Source: Ceratopteris richardii
Lineage: Eukaryota; Streptophyta; Polypodiopsida; Polypodiales; Pteridaceae
Assembly (NCBI GenBank): GCA_020310875.1
Contig: CM035420.1
Coordinates: forward strand, 188,763,880 to 188,827,879
Reading direction: 5' to 3'
DNA length: 64,000 bases
Numbering within the stretch: the stretch's first letter is position 1; each line of letters opens with the position of its first letter. Positions 40,129 through 50,043 of the stretch are shown piece by piece. The position numbers and the translations under genes are program-made. The notes beneath the pieces are model-generated. The model searched no databases. It was not told the DNA's origin and worked only from the letters and a program-made list of their open reading frames with translations.

Positions 40129-41446
40129 CAACAATCTGTCCAACACTTATTAAATTTTTGGTAATTGTAGGGACATACAAGACTTTGCTTAAGAGGTTCA
40201 TATTCCCATCTGATGTCTTCACATTACCTATCTTCTCCACTGAGTGCTTTGTGTCATCTCTTGTCTGCACTTCATGCTTGTTATGAGGATCTTCCAAATC
40301 AAAAAGTAAAGCCACATTTCCTGCTACATGGTTTGAGCATCCCAAATCAATGTAAAATATGTGATCATCATCCTTACCCTTCTTCACTGATAGATTCATA
40401 ATCAGTAATGAATCTTCTTGACTTTGGTCCTCTGCATAGTTATTGTAATCTCTTCTTCCTCTATGGCCACTTTGATAGTTGTTGTTGTTGTAATTGTTGT
40501 TGTAGTAGTTGTTGTTGTAGCCTCCATTGTACCTGCCTCTATTTGATCCATAGCCACCTCTATTGAATCCTCTTCCTCTTGAGTTCCTCGGGTTCCTGAA
40601 ACATTCTTCGGTAGTATGATTAGATAAGCCACATATATTACAAGGCTGAGATGATTGGAATCTCCCCCTGCCTTGCTTTCCACCTCTGCCTCTTCCTCTA
40701 GCTCTTCCTCTACCTGCAAAGTTTGCTTGGAAAGAGCTACCTTTATCTTCGTTCTTCTTATTCTTTGACTTTTCCTTGACCTTAGCTTTATCAGAATATA
40801 AGGCAGAAGTTTGATTACCTCTTGAGGACTCACCACCTTTGCTAATCTTTGCTTCATGAGTGAAGAGTTGGCCCATGAGTGTGTTGAGGTCGGGTACATG
40901 CATATCCATGTATAAATCCATGGTTGTTGTGAATGACTCCCACTTGTCGTCTGCTTTGATTCCATTTATGATTTGTCTAATGATTTGCTCCTCTTCAATT
41001 ACCTCTCCAATGCTTCCAAGTTGGTCAGAAATCTCATTCATCTTTGTGACATAATCAATCACATTTTGCTTCAGGCTTTTCTTCATTGTTGTGAACTCCA
41101 TCCACAATTGGTTCTTCCTTGCTCGAGTGTTGGAAGAGAAGAAAGAAGCAAGTGCATTCCAGGTCTCTCTTGATGTCTTGCATCCCTTGACATGAGGTAA
41201 AAGAAAATCAGAGATTGAGTTTAGAATATAGGAGCTTGCAAGTGCATCCTTCGAACACCAATTTGAAAGTCCTTCCACTTCTTCATGTGATGGCTGCCCT
41301 TTGTTCCTCATGGTTGGCATTACTTCATCTTCGGATATGAATCCATATAGATTCCTCCCTTGAAGGTAAGCCTCCATCCTTAGAGACCATACCGGGTAGT
41401 TTTTTCGATCCAATTTTTCAATTGTTGATGGAAATCCATCTCCCAT
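40129..41446 (-). pseudogene. gag: Copia gag and protease start, 3' truncated (element G)
   Basis: The frame starts MGDGFPSTIEKLDRKNY at 41446 and has the gag domain, a Gly/Arg-rich stretch, the zinc knuckle CNICGLSNHTTEEC (CX2CX4HX4C), an Asn/Tyr-rich stretch and the protease motif, here DLGCSNH instead of DSGCSNH. The frame is open to about 40132, where it runs into H LTR sequence read backwards. The active-site change and the truncation make it non-functional. Confidence 0.9.
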
Positions 41447-41459
41447 GTTGCTTGACTAT

Positions 41460-41471
41460 GCTCTGATACCA
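41460..41471 (-). other. Primer binding site, initiator tRNA-Met (element G)
   Basis: The minus strand reads TGGTATCAGAGC, one base after the LTR end at 41473. It is the standard plant copia primer site. Confidence 0.92.
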
Positions 41472-41472
41472 T

Positions 41473-42552
41473 TGTGAAGAGAGATGGTGGATGCAATCCA
41501 AAGATGAGTAGCTTCTGCTACAACCAGCTTCACACCAGTCAACTAAGACTTCAGAGTTGAGTAGTAGATCCTTTGAGCTTTCTAAATCCACCAAAATATC
41601 AGGCACGTACTTTGGAACATGTATCCCAAAAGTTTAAGTCAAGACAGACTAGTTGCAAAATGACTAGCTCCCAAAACTTGCTATTTTTGGACATACACCT
41701 GCTAGAAAAACTGAACAGTGCTCTCAACCTGGTAGGAATTAGATAAATTCCTTTTGGGAATAGCAAATAAACTTAGCAAGCTTCCCAATCCAAGTTAAAA
41801 CACTTCAAATGATGGACTGAGCACTGAGAAGAAGATTCATCAATTTCTCGAACATGCCTACCATTATCGGGGCTCTGCAGAGATAGACCAGTGAGCAGTA
41901 AAATGCAGATATCTCCAAAATTGTAAATCAAATGACCTTGCAAATTTAGATGAAGAAAGAAGACAGTAAGAGCTATCCACTGCACGTTAAAACACTGAAA
42001 AACGTTGAGTAGAACTCAATATATGACCTTCTGATGTCACTATTTTGAGTGAGTATAGCAGAGAACAAAACAGAGAAGTAGATGATGATAAATGTATAGA
42101 TTCACATATGATTACAACCACATTGGCAATGAATGTTTGCACAATGGTAGTAGAATGATAGAGCTATGGATTAAGCTCTTCAATCTCTACAAAATGACAT
42201 GAAGTGGTGACGTACAAGGCTTGCTGATCGCCTCTTCCTTCTTGCTCTTTTTATAGCTATTCTTGGAGGGAGTTTTGAATTCGAATTCGAATGGCTCCAC
42301 CTAAAAGTGATCCCCAAAGTTAGGAGATATTCCCTCAGCTCAAAAAGTCGTGGTTTTAGGTAGTTAGAGCCACGAGTTTGCTTTTACATCATGGATGAGG
42401 TAATCCATCCTTTTCCTTTTTCTTTCTTTCAATTACAAGAGATAAAAATGAACTCTTTTACAAGAGGGGTTCACATGACTACACATGTGACTTACAAATG
42501 ATCATAATATCAAGCATATCAAGCATGTAGGCTTGGGTAAAATGCACCAACA
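41473..42552 (-). repeat. 5' LTR of copia element G (1080 bp)
   Basis: On the minus strand it starts TGTTGGTGCATTTTACCC at 42552 and ends TCTCTCTTCACA at 41473, just before the primer site. Length and ends agree with the H LTR, while the interior is diverged. Confidence 0.88.
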
Positions 42553-42611
42553 CACACACATACTTCCACGTCCAACAACATGGACATCTCACCACCCATA
42601 GCACCTCCCCT

Positions 42612-43167
42612 TGTTAAACATTGATCCACAGGGATCATTGATCCACAGGGATCAGTCCATTTGATCCATAGGGATCAATTCATGTGTGTGAGGAACAAGG
42701 GCCAACTAGCCAAGGTCCCAAGCTCAGGGGATACCCTAAGGTACCTTGGTAGTAATGGGAACTACTTTGGTAGTAAAGGGAATAAGTGTTGCATGATGGC
42801 CACATGTTTACACTAGACTATTCCAGATCATTGTTATTTTTAGTAGTACATCATTTCTATTTTTAGAGTACAAGAGGGTATATATGGATGGGAGGAGAGT
42901 CACACACAATCATTTTATAATTCTTTCAAGGAAAACTCTTCGAATTCTGCTCTCACTTTCTTCGAACAACTTGTCTTCTATTTGGAACTCACTTTCTTAC
43001 TTATAGACCTTCCATTGGTGTATACTCACTCCCTATTCGAGATAACCTTGCCTTGTCTAATAAATGTAAACCATGCCTTGCTATATAACCTTGTCTAATT
43101 CCGTGCTAGGAACTTAAAGGATAACCTTGCCTTATTTTCTCTTTGCAAACCTTGCCTTTCTGTATAT
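42612..43167 (+). repeat. Possible LTR remnant, plus orientation
   Basis: The stretch looks like an LTR: it begins TGTTAAAC, has a TATA-like TATATAT at 42879-42885 in a CAAGAGGGTATATATGG context, and is followed by a CT-rich leader-like stretch. Near its start three palindromic units TGATCC-A(C/T)AG-GGATCA lie at 42622-42637, 42639-42654 and 42662-42677. No partner copy is in the window, so ends and family are uncertain. Confidence 0.35.
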
Positions 43168-43747
43168 TGTAGCTCAGTGATGAGTAGCACCTCCTTTAAT
43201 GTCAATCCGGGAAGACATGAGGATGGTATGAAGACCTCGAGCAAGTGAAGGCACAAATGTGTGAGTGAGAAGCACACTAACATGCACACACATACACACA
43301 CACGCGCACACACGGCAAGAACAAAGAGAGTAAGACAATGGAATCACTTCTATTGCAACAAAGTTCTCATACAAGCTCAAAACTACAAGAAGCTACCCCA
43401 AAAATGAGCTCTCTAGCTCTATTTATAGTTTTTGACTAGCTTTGGCCCTGTCCAGACCTAGTGTCCGGCCTAGTTAAAAATTAGGTCCCAGGGCTTATTT
43501 GAGGGCTCAAACGAGGTCTAAAAAATACGAAAATCGGTAGGCAACTACTTCTAAGGCTCCTCAAGCTCAAGGACTCCTCGGCTTGTACAAAATGGAGCTA
43601 CAAAAAGGTGAAAATGGTATTTACAGGGGTTTTTAGTGATGAGAATCACTTTTGAATGGTGTAAGGGTTTTGAAAAAAATAAAGGGTTGCCTTAGTGCTA
43701 GATCTGCTTGTATGCTCGTACTTGCCTCTTCTCGTATACTGCCAACA
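43168..43747 (-). repeat. 3' LTR of element E (580 bp)
   Basis: The minus strand starts TGTTGGCAG at 43747 and ends GAGCTACA at 43168, like A. A TATA box (CTATAAATAG, minus) lies at 43419-43428. It lacks about 100 bases near the start that A has. Confidence 0.88.
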
Positions 43748-43783
43748 CTCTCCCCCCCCTAGCGTTTGTCGCCTCTGACAGAC
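43748..43783 (-). promoter_or_regulatory. Stem-loop and polypurine tract of element E
   Basis: The minus strand reads GTCTGTC (43783-43777), loop AGAGGC, GACAAAC (43770-43764): six of seven stem pairs hold, with one C-A mismatch relative to A. A tract with GGGGGGGG and GAGAG follows up to the LTR. Confidence 0.75.
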
Positions 43784-43812
43784 CTTTGATCTGCGGTTTG
43801 GTCAATATAGTC

Positions 43813-46077
43813 CTAGAGAATGCCAGCTGCCACATCATGTTCTTTGATTCGCAGCCCTCGGATCAGGTCTCTCTGAAGGGTATCCCAATTGACTGCACCC
43901 GGTATGTCCGGTTGTGGCGTTGTGTAGAGTTCTGAGTGCATCGTTTGTTCGCATGCAAAGAGGTGTAACAAATGGGTGGGCCTTGGCGCGAACACCTCTG
44001 AGTGTGCTTCCCAGAACCCTGTGGTGAACATATCATCGAAAGTTTGCTTATAGCAGGCAGGGAGATATCTGATGCGTGCGTGCCATGCATAAGCAACGCG
44101 TATGCTCGGGGTGGTGCTCATATCATATAGCAGGTCATAATTACCATTAACAAACCCGGGAATCGGAGGCTGAATATGGCATACATTGCGGAAAGTTTTG
44201 AGCACAACCTACATCATATCGAATATCTTGAGCATCATCTAGGCAGCTACATCTGGCATGGGGTGGAGGCATGGCATCCAATGTCTGATGGTTGCTATCA
44301 TGTATGATACTGTGGGGGTGCCGGTTGGGGGTGCAATGGCGGGGTAATTGAGCCATTCTCTACAGTTTACATTGTTCTGAACCTTGATGGCGAAGGCTTT
44401 CCATGATCTTCTTCTTTGTACTGGCCCATAATAAGGGTTATACTTCAAATGCATGGGAGCGTGATCCCATGTTCTAAGCATTTCCGGGTATGTTTCAAGT
44501 AATCTTTGCCTCCAAGTAGGTTGGAATATCGCCCCTTTTCTGGCTGCCTCTGGTATATCTTCTGGTTCGAACTAGGTGGTGAAAGTAGGGCACTTGTTGG
44601 TGACTCTTTTGATCTCTGCGTTGTAGTCGGCCAACAATACAAAATATGGTTTATATTGTAATTCTGAGCTCGTGATGAGTCGTCTAGGAGCAAGGTGCCT
44701 GAAATACTCAGATTGAAGTATGGTTTCCTCAATGGCCTTCATTGCTAGCATCTGAGTGGAGACACGTTCCTGATGAGTTTTCCCCATTTCTTCTACTTGT
44801 TTCATCCAGGCTGATGGGGGTTCCTCATAGGTATCTTGCCCTTCCTCCGTGATTCGTCCTCCTGGAAGTGGTTGAGGCTCATAGTTCTCTTGAAATGCTT
44901 CCTCCACTGGAATAATAACTGCTTCTTCTTCTATGGGTTGCTCAGGTGGGGAAGGAGGTCGTTCATATTGTAACAACTTGATTTTCAACTCTGCAATCTG
45001 TTGCCGTAGCTCAAGTACCTCACTGTTCGTTGAAGGTTCAGGTTCTGGCGAAGTAGCGGCATCGACCGTCTCTTTAGGTGTGGGTGGGTGTGTTGTCGGT
45101 ACTTTGGATCCTTGTAATTCCTTTATCTGATCTGCCAACTGATCATGGGCTTCCAAGAGGGTTGCATAACCTTCTAAAATCTGTTGAATATGCTCTGAGG
45201 GGACAGCCTGGATATTTGCAGGGTCTATAGGTGCTCCCGGGGTGTTTTCCATGGCCGCTTCTAGGTTCTCCTGGTTTTGTTGTTGTAGCCTTCTGCTCTC
45301 TTCTTGAGCCGCTGCTAGATGGCGACGTAGTAGAGCCATGTTGCGTTGAAGTCTCGCATTGCGGCCCATTTGTTCTCTGAGTTGTTCCTCCATAGCTTTG
45401 CCTGTCTCTACATACTTAGCTTCGAGTTCTGTCTTCGATTGTTGGAGGTCAGTCACCTGGTGTTGTAGTGATGTATTACCTAGTTCCAAGGCATCGACTC
45501 GTGCCTGGAGTTGAGCCGAGAGATTGCACAGCTCTGTGTTATTTTCTTCTAATAGCTTATACTCTTGCTTAAGCTGAGTGGCCGCTTCAACCATGGTGTC
45601 TAGTGCACTACTAAATGATGTGGATGCATGGGTAGAGGTGGAACATGCAAAGGGTCGGGAAATGGGGAAGGGAAAAGTGGATGATGTGCCTATGAGTGAA
45701 GTGAGATGTGATGATGGTGGAACAGACGTGGCGATGGGTGCTCCTGTGGATGGTGAAATATCCATGGGATCGGATGTGATAGTGTGTGAAGTGTTAATTG
45801 TGAATATGGGAACGGTAGGTGGTGTGTTAGTGGTGGCAGTGAATGTGGGGGAGTGGGGTTGGGGAAGGGACTTTTTATTATAATTCTCAACTTGTTGGAG
45901 TATATTTACAAGGTTTGTCCAGAATGATGGTTGGGTGATTTGGGTTGATTCTGAGGGGGTTAACAGGGGTACAGTGGGTAGGGGTTGGGAGGAAGGAACT
46001 GTGTGGGTGAATGTAAAAGGTTGGGATAAGGTTTGGCTAGTGGCAAGTGGTTGTCCCAGGGCGGGGAGATAAGAGGG
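43813..46077 (-). pseudogene. Element E ORF3 (coiled-coil and C-terminal domain)
   Basis: One minus-strand frame from the B insertion (46077) to 43813. The linker is rich in Pro, Thr and Ser, then MDISPST at 45765, a Gln/Glu/Leu coiled coil with LQRNMALLRRHL (about 45600-45100), then YNPYYGPVQRRRSW, EWLNY, LLYDMSTTPS and YAWHARIRYLPACYKQTF. In-frame stops lie at 44572-44574, 44239-44241 and 44206-44208. A has sense codons there. The Trp after TTGF near 44010 is kept, where A has a stop. The end (stop at 43813-43815) is 30 bases before the stem-loop. Confidence 0.72.
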
Positions 46078-46082
46078 GTGAC
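46078..46082 (+). repeat. Target site duplication, left copy (GTGAC)
   Basis: GTGAC directly before the 5' LTR of B is repeated at 62603-62607 directly after the 3' LTR. Five bases is the usual length for gypsy integrases. Confidence 0.95.
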
Positions 46083-46911
46083 TGTTGGAAGGAGTGATTT
46101 TGAAGGAGCATTTTTGATGAAAAAATTAGTAAAAAGTCAAAAAAATTGTAAAATATTTATGCAATGATTGTAAAAATAAGGAAGAGTCTTCCTTATGTGG
46201 TTGAGGATCTTCTGTAATTTTTGTAGAATTTTTAGAAACTCTTAGATAGCATTTTTTAGAAAATTAGAGAAAAAGACCTAATTTCAAGTGTGAAAAGGGA
46301 CACTTGAAAATGTATATAAGTCAATTTTCTCTATTTTGGAGAGGTTGGTTAGCCATTTGCTCAAGCTATCAATAGAGAAGAAAGAGTTTCTGCAAAATCG
46401 TGTTTTCTCCTGTTGAGTGTATTTCTTTTGATGTGTGAGCTTGTCTCTTGCTTAATCATGGAGATTTGTGAGTCTTAATTGTGTATTACTGAGTAAGTTG
46501 TATGAAGGGAGAGACCTATTGCTGTAAATGAGTGGAAAGGACTGCAGGAAGTTTCAAAATTGTGAAAATAGTCTGTTGGTACAGAATCGCGATTGTCTCG
46601 TCTTGGTGTTACAGGTGATATTTTTCAGTTTTGAGTTCATATTTGTATTCTGCTAATGAAATGGCATGGTTTTGACATAAAGAACATAGAAAATGATGGA
46701 GATTTGCCTTAGTTATGGTAATCTCAAGATTTTCTCTTCATCTTCAATTTCTCTCAGCAATCCAGCCATCAATCTCTTATTTCCTTGAATCTATTATCTT
46801 GAAGGGGCTGTGGTCTTGTGGATATTCCTAGGATTGACAAAATAAAGATGATTTGTTGATTCTTTGTTACTTCATGATTGGAGAGGACAACTTGGAGTCC
46901 AAAACAAAACA
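46083..46911 (+). repeat. 5' LTR of element B (829 bp)
   Basis: It starts TGTTGGAAGG and ends CAAAACAAAACA. It has the same length and, by reading, the same sequence as 61774-62602. A TATA box, TATATAAG, is at 46313-46320. The part after the TATA box contains AATCGTGTTT and AATCGCGATT words that recur in the leader. Confidence 0.96.
46313..46320 (+). promoter_or_regulatory. TATA box of the element B LTR promoter
   Basis: TATATAAG, 231 bases into the LTR, is followed by a CT-rich leader-like stretch. The D LTR has the same box in the same context (TGTATATAAGTCA). The start of transcription would be expected about 25-35 bases downstream. Confidence 0.7.
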
Positions 46912-46916
46912 TTTTT

Positions 46917-46934
46917 TGGCGCCGTTGCCGGGGA
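46917..46934 (+). other. Primer binding site, tRNA-Asp (element B)
   Basis: TGGCGCCGTTGCCGGGGA follows the 5' LTR after five T. It is the classical Athila/Tat primer site, matching the 3' end of tRNA-Asp. Confidence 0.95.
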
Positions 46935-48779
46935 ACATTCCAAGAACTTCTTTGAAGTTGGACCTTTGCTGGATCTTCAGTTGATGATGGTAAACAAGGT
47001 AAAGCTCATCAATAAGGAAAAGTGCACATGAATAGGTAGATATCATTGTTTGTCTTTAGGGAAGAAGAAAGCAATGGATGTCTTGTAGAAGTGGAAGTGC
47101 TGAAATTTTTGTAGATTGATAGTTGCTCATCATTTTGGTGAAGTAAAAGTGCAGGTGTGTGGAGGATTTGAGCCAAGAAGCTGAAGATGGAGGTAACTTG
47201 AATCTATTCTTGCATTTCTAGAGTTCTTTTTGCCCAAGTACTGGACACCATGGGTGATCTTGGGAAGATAACATGGTGATACTAAGGAAAGGACAGTTAA
47301 AGTAGCTAGATGTGGGAATGAGGGATTCAGTTGTTGACCAAGTCTGAGCATTAAATCTTGAGTTGTGCTGCATTTTGAAAAAAATCATATGATTGAGTTT
47401 ATCTTTACAAAAATTGATTGCCTTTCATAACACTTTTTCATTGGAGAACCTTTCTTTGGTACTTTAGTGATAGCTAAGGACATAGAAACTCATAACCAAT
47501 CAAGAACCATAGGATCAGTTGATTTCCAAAACCAGAAACCCTAAGTAAAGTGTTCACCTTTATTTTTAGGGCAAAAATACCAAACAAATTCACAAAACTC
47601 ATCAAAAGCAATCAAACAAATTTCTTTTCTTGATAAGAAGTTGAAGTGAGGTGTTGTGGTTAGGAGTGATTGTGAAAAACTAGAAAAGAAAGCAAAAAAT
47701 GATCAAAAAACCAGAAAACTGAAAAATACGATTCTCTGCACAGAATCGCGACTTTCTGAAAAAAGTAATTGATTTGGAAATAACATTGTAAGTGAAGGTT
47801 GAATTGAAGTTGTTGAAAGGTTTTGAAGGTAATCAAGAAGAAAAGGCTACTCAAAGTGGCATAAAATCAAAAATAGAGAAAAACACGATTTTCTGCACAA
47901 AATCGCGATTTTCTGAGGGAGATTGTGATTTTGGTGCAAAAATTCAGGAGTAAAGTCAATTCTAAAGAAAAGAAGAAATTGAAGCCAAACAAAGAGAAAG
48001 AAAGCTTAAAAAATAAAAAAATTATCAAAAAAAACCAGAAAATTAGAAAACACGATTCTCTGAACAGAATCGCGATTTTCTGTAAAAAGTGTTGTTTTGA
48101 AAAAACTTTCCAGGTGACTCATGAATTGAAGTGTGAAGAATATTGAGAGAAGGCAAGGACATAGAATACTCAAAATTTGCACAAGAAAAGATCTACAGAA
48201 AAAACACGATTCTCTACACAAAATCGCGATTTTCTGTAAAGAAAATTTTTTGGAATATGTGGTAAATTTGGGTACTTGACATAAGAAAGTGTAGAGGGAG
48301 TCATAAAGATTGAGTAAAGTGAAGTCAAATAAGTGAAAGAGTGTGAAAAACTGAAATTTGATCAAAATCGCGACTTTCTGAGTACAAAATCGTGATTTTT
48401 TGAGCACTATATAAACAGATAATTGAAGGAAAAATTCATTTGAGAGTGAGAGTGAGGGAGAGAGAGAGTGTGCAGAAGCAACAAAATCGCGACTTTCAGC
48501 TACAAGCAAGCTTTGGAGATTTTTTCAACTTGGCAAGCAAGGTAAAAAGTCTAGTAGCATTTTAAGTACATATTTTTTTTGCATAAAAATGAGTAAATAA
48601 CACAAAAAAAGTAGGAAAATAGCAAAATCACGAAATCGCGATTTCCTGTTTTTTATTGTTTTTCAGTAAGAAAAAAATGTTTTTCAAAAAATCTCTTCAT
48701 TGCATGTTAAAATTTTGATAAAGCGATTCTCTAAGTGAAAAAATATTGAAAAAAATCATAAGTTGAAATTCTGCCAAAA
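46935..48779 (+). other. Element B leader, proximal part
   Basis: No long frame. Splice-donor-like AAG-GTAAAG occurs at about 46994-47003 and AAG-GTAAAA at about 48537-48546. The word AATCGCGATTTTCTG and relatives (AATCGCGACTTTCTG) recur at irregular spacing from about 47740 onward, becoming denser toward the array. A GA-rich run lies near 48440-48470. Confidence 0.6.
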
Positions 48780-49880
48780 ATTGGACAAAATCGCGATTCT
48801 GAGTTTTACTCAAAATCGCGATTCTGTGAAAAAGTGCCAACAAAATCGCGATTCCCAGAACGCGATTTTCATAAGAAAATCGTGTTTTTACAATCTGTGA
48901 GCAATCACGATTGTCTGGGAACAAAATCGTGGAAAAACACGATTTTGACACAAAATCGTGGAAAAACACGATTTTGACACAAAATCGCAAAAAACACGAT
49001 TCTGTGAACAAAATCGTGAAAAACGCGATTTTCACTCAAAATCGTGGAAAAAACACGATTTTGACACAAAATCGCAAAAAACACGATTCTGTGAACAAAA
49101 TCGTGAAAAACGCGATTTTCACTCAAAATCGTGTAAAAACACGATTTTGACACAAAATCGCAAAAAACACGATTCTGTGAACAAAATCGTGAAAAACGCG
49201 TTTCACTCAAAATCGTGGAAAACTCGATTTTGAACACAAAATCGTGAAAAACACGATTTTCACTCAAAATCGTGGAAAAACGCGATTTTCACTCAAAATC
49301 GTGGAAAACTCGATTTTGAACACAAAATCGTGAAAAACACGATTTTCACTCAAAATCGTGAAAAACGCGATTTTCACTCAAAATCGTGGAAAACTCGATT
49401 TTGAACACAAAATCGTGAAAAACACGATTTTCACTCAAAATCGTGGAAAAACGCGATTTTCACTCAAAATCGTGGAAAACTCGATTTTGAACACAAAATC
49501 GTGAAAAACACGATTTTCACTCAAAATCGTGGAAAAACGCGATTTTCACTCAAAATCGTGGAAAACTCGATTTTGAACACAAAATCGTGAAAAACACGAT
49601 TTTCAACAGAAAATCGTGAAAAACTCACAAGTAAGTAGAAAATCGTGAAAAACACGATTTTCAACAGAAAATCGTGAAAAACTCACAAGTAAGTAGAAAA
49701 TCGTGAAAAACACGATTTTCAACAGAAAATTGTAAAAAAACTCACAGGTAGGCACAAAATCGTGAAAAAACCTAAATCCAACAGAAAATCGTGAAAAAGT
49801 CCAAATGCATCATAAAATCGTGAAAAACACGATTTTCATCTGAAAATCGTGAAAAAACACTACTGGCAGTAGAAAATCGT
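48780..49880 (+). repeat. Hairpin tandem array in the 5' leader of element B
   Basis: About 29-bp units made of arms AAAATCGTG and CACGATTTT (or CGCGATTTT) around short A-rich loops. The units are grouped in threes: the marker ACACGATTCTGTG recurs at 48994, 49081 and 49167, and CTCGATTTTGAACAC at 49223, 49309, 49394, 49480 and 49566. This gives a higher-order period of 85-87 bases. After 49600 the units decay (about 60-bp repeats with CTCACAAGTAAGTAG). Each unit could fold as a perfect 9-bp stem in RNA. Both strands stay open through much of the array, but this is a by-product of the repeat. Confidence 0.95.
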
Positions 49881-50043
49881 GAAAAACCCTAATTTCATTA
49901 AAAAGTGGTGAAAAGCACAAAACATAGAAAGAAAATTAAAACACACACAATTTTGAACAGAAAATTGTGGAAAACCAATACATTGGTTAGGAAACTGTGA
50001 CAAACACTCCTTTGAGCATTGGAAATTTGTCAAAAATAGTTGA

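Larger units (their letters stand above)
40129..42552 (-). mobile_element. Element G: 5' fragment of an inverted copia element
   Basis: On the minus strand it has a 5' LTR (42552-41473), a primer site, gag and the start of the protease, then ends abruptly against the H 3' LTR. Integrase, RT, RNase H and the 3' LTR are absent. Gag is clearly related to that of H, so both belong to one family. The join looks like a deletion or recombination between two neighbouring insertions. Confidence 0.9.
43168..46082 (-). mobile_element. Element E, 3' segment: gypsy element of the A family split by element B
   Basis: This holds the 3' LTR, polypurine tract, stem-loop and ORF3 on the minus strand. It joins exactly with 62603-64000, which carries ORF2. 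The break is a 5-bp duplication GTGAC flanking element B. With B removed, the frame runs through without shift. LTR and protein blocks are those of element A. Confidence 0.9.

Noticed and set aside
48905-49267. Long frames on both strands through the hairpin array
   Set aside because: They arise because an inverted repeat of about 29 bases without stops is open on both strands. The peptides are simple repeats of SKSWKTRF type.
48780-49880. CRISPR-like array of regular short repeats
   Set aside because: Units are contiguous with no unique spacers, each unit is itself an inverted repeat, no cas gene is present, and the DNA is plant nuclear.
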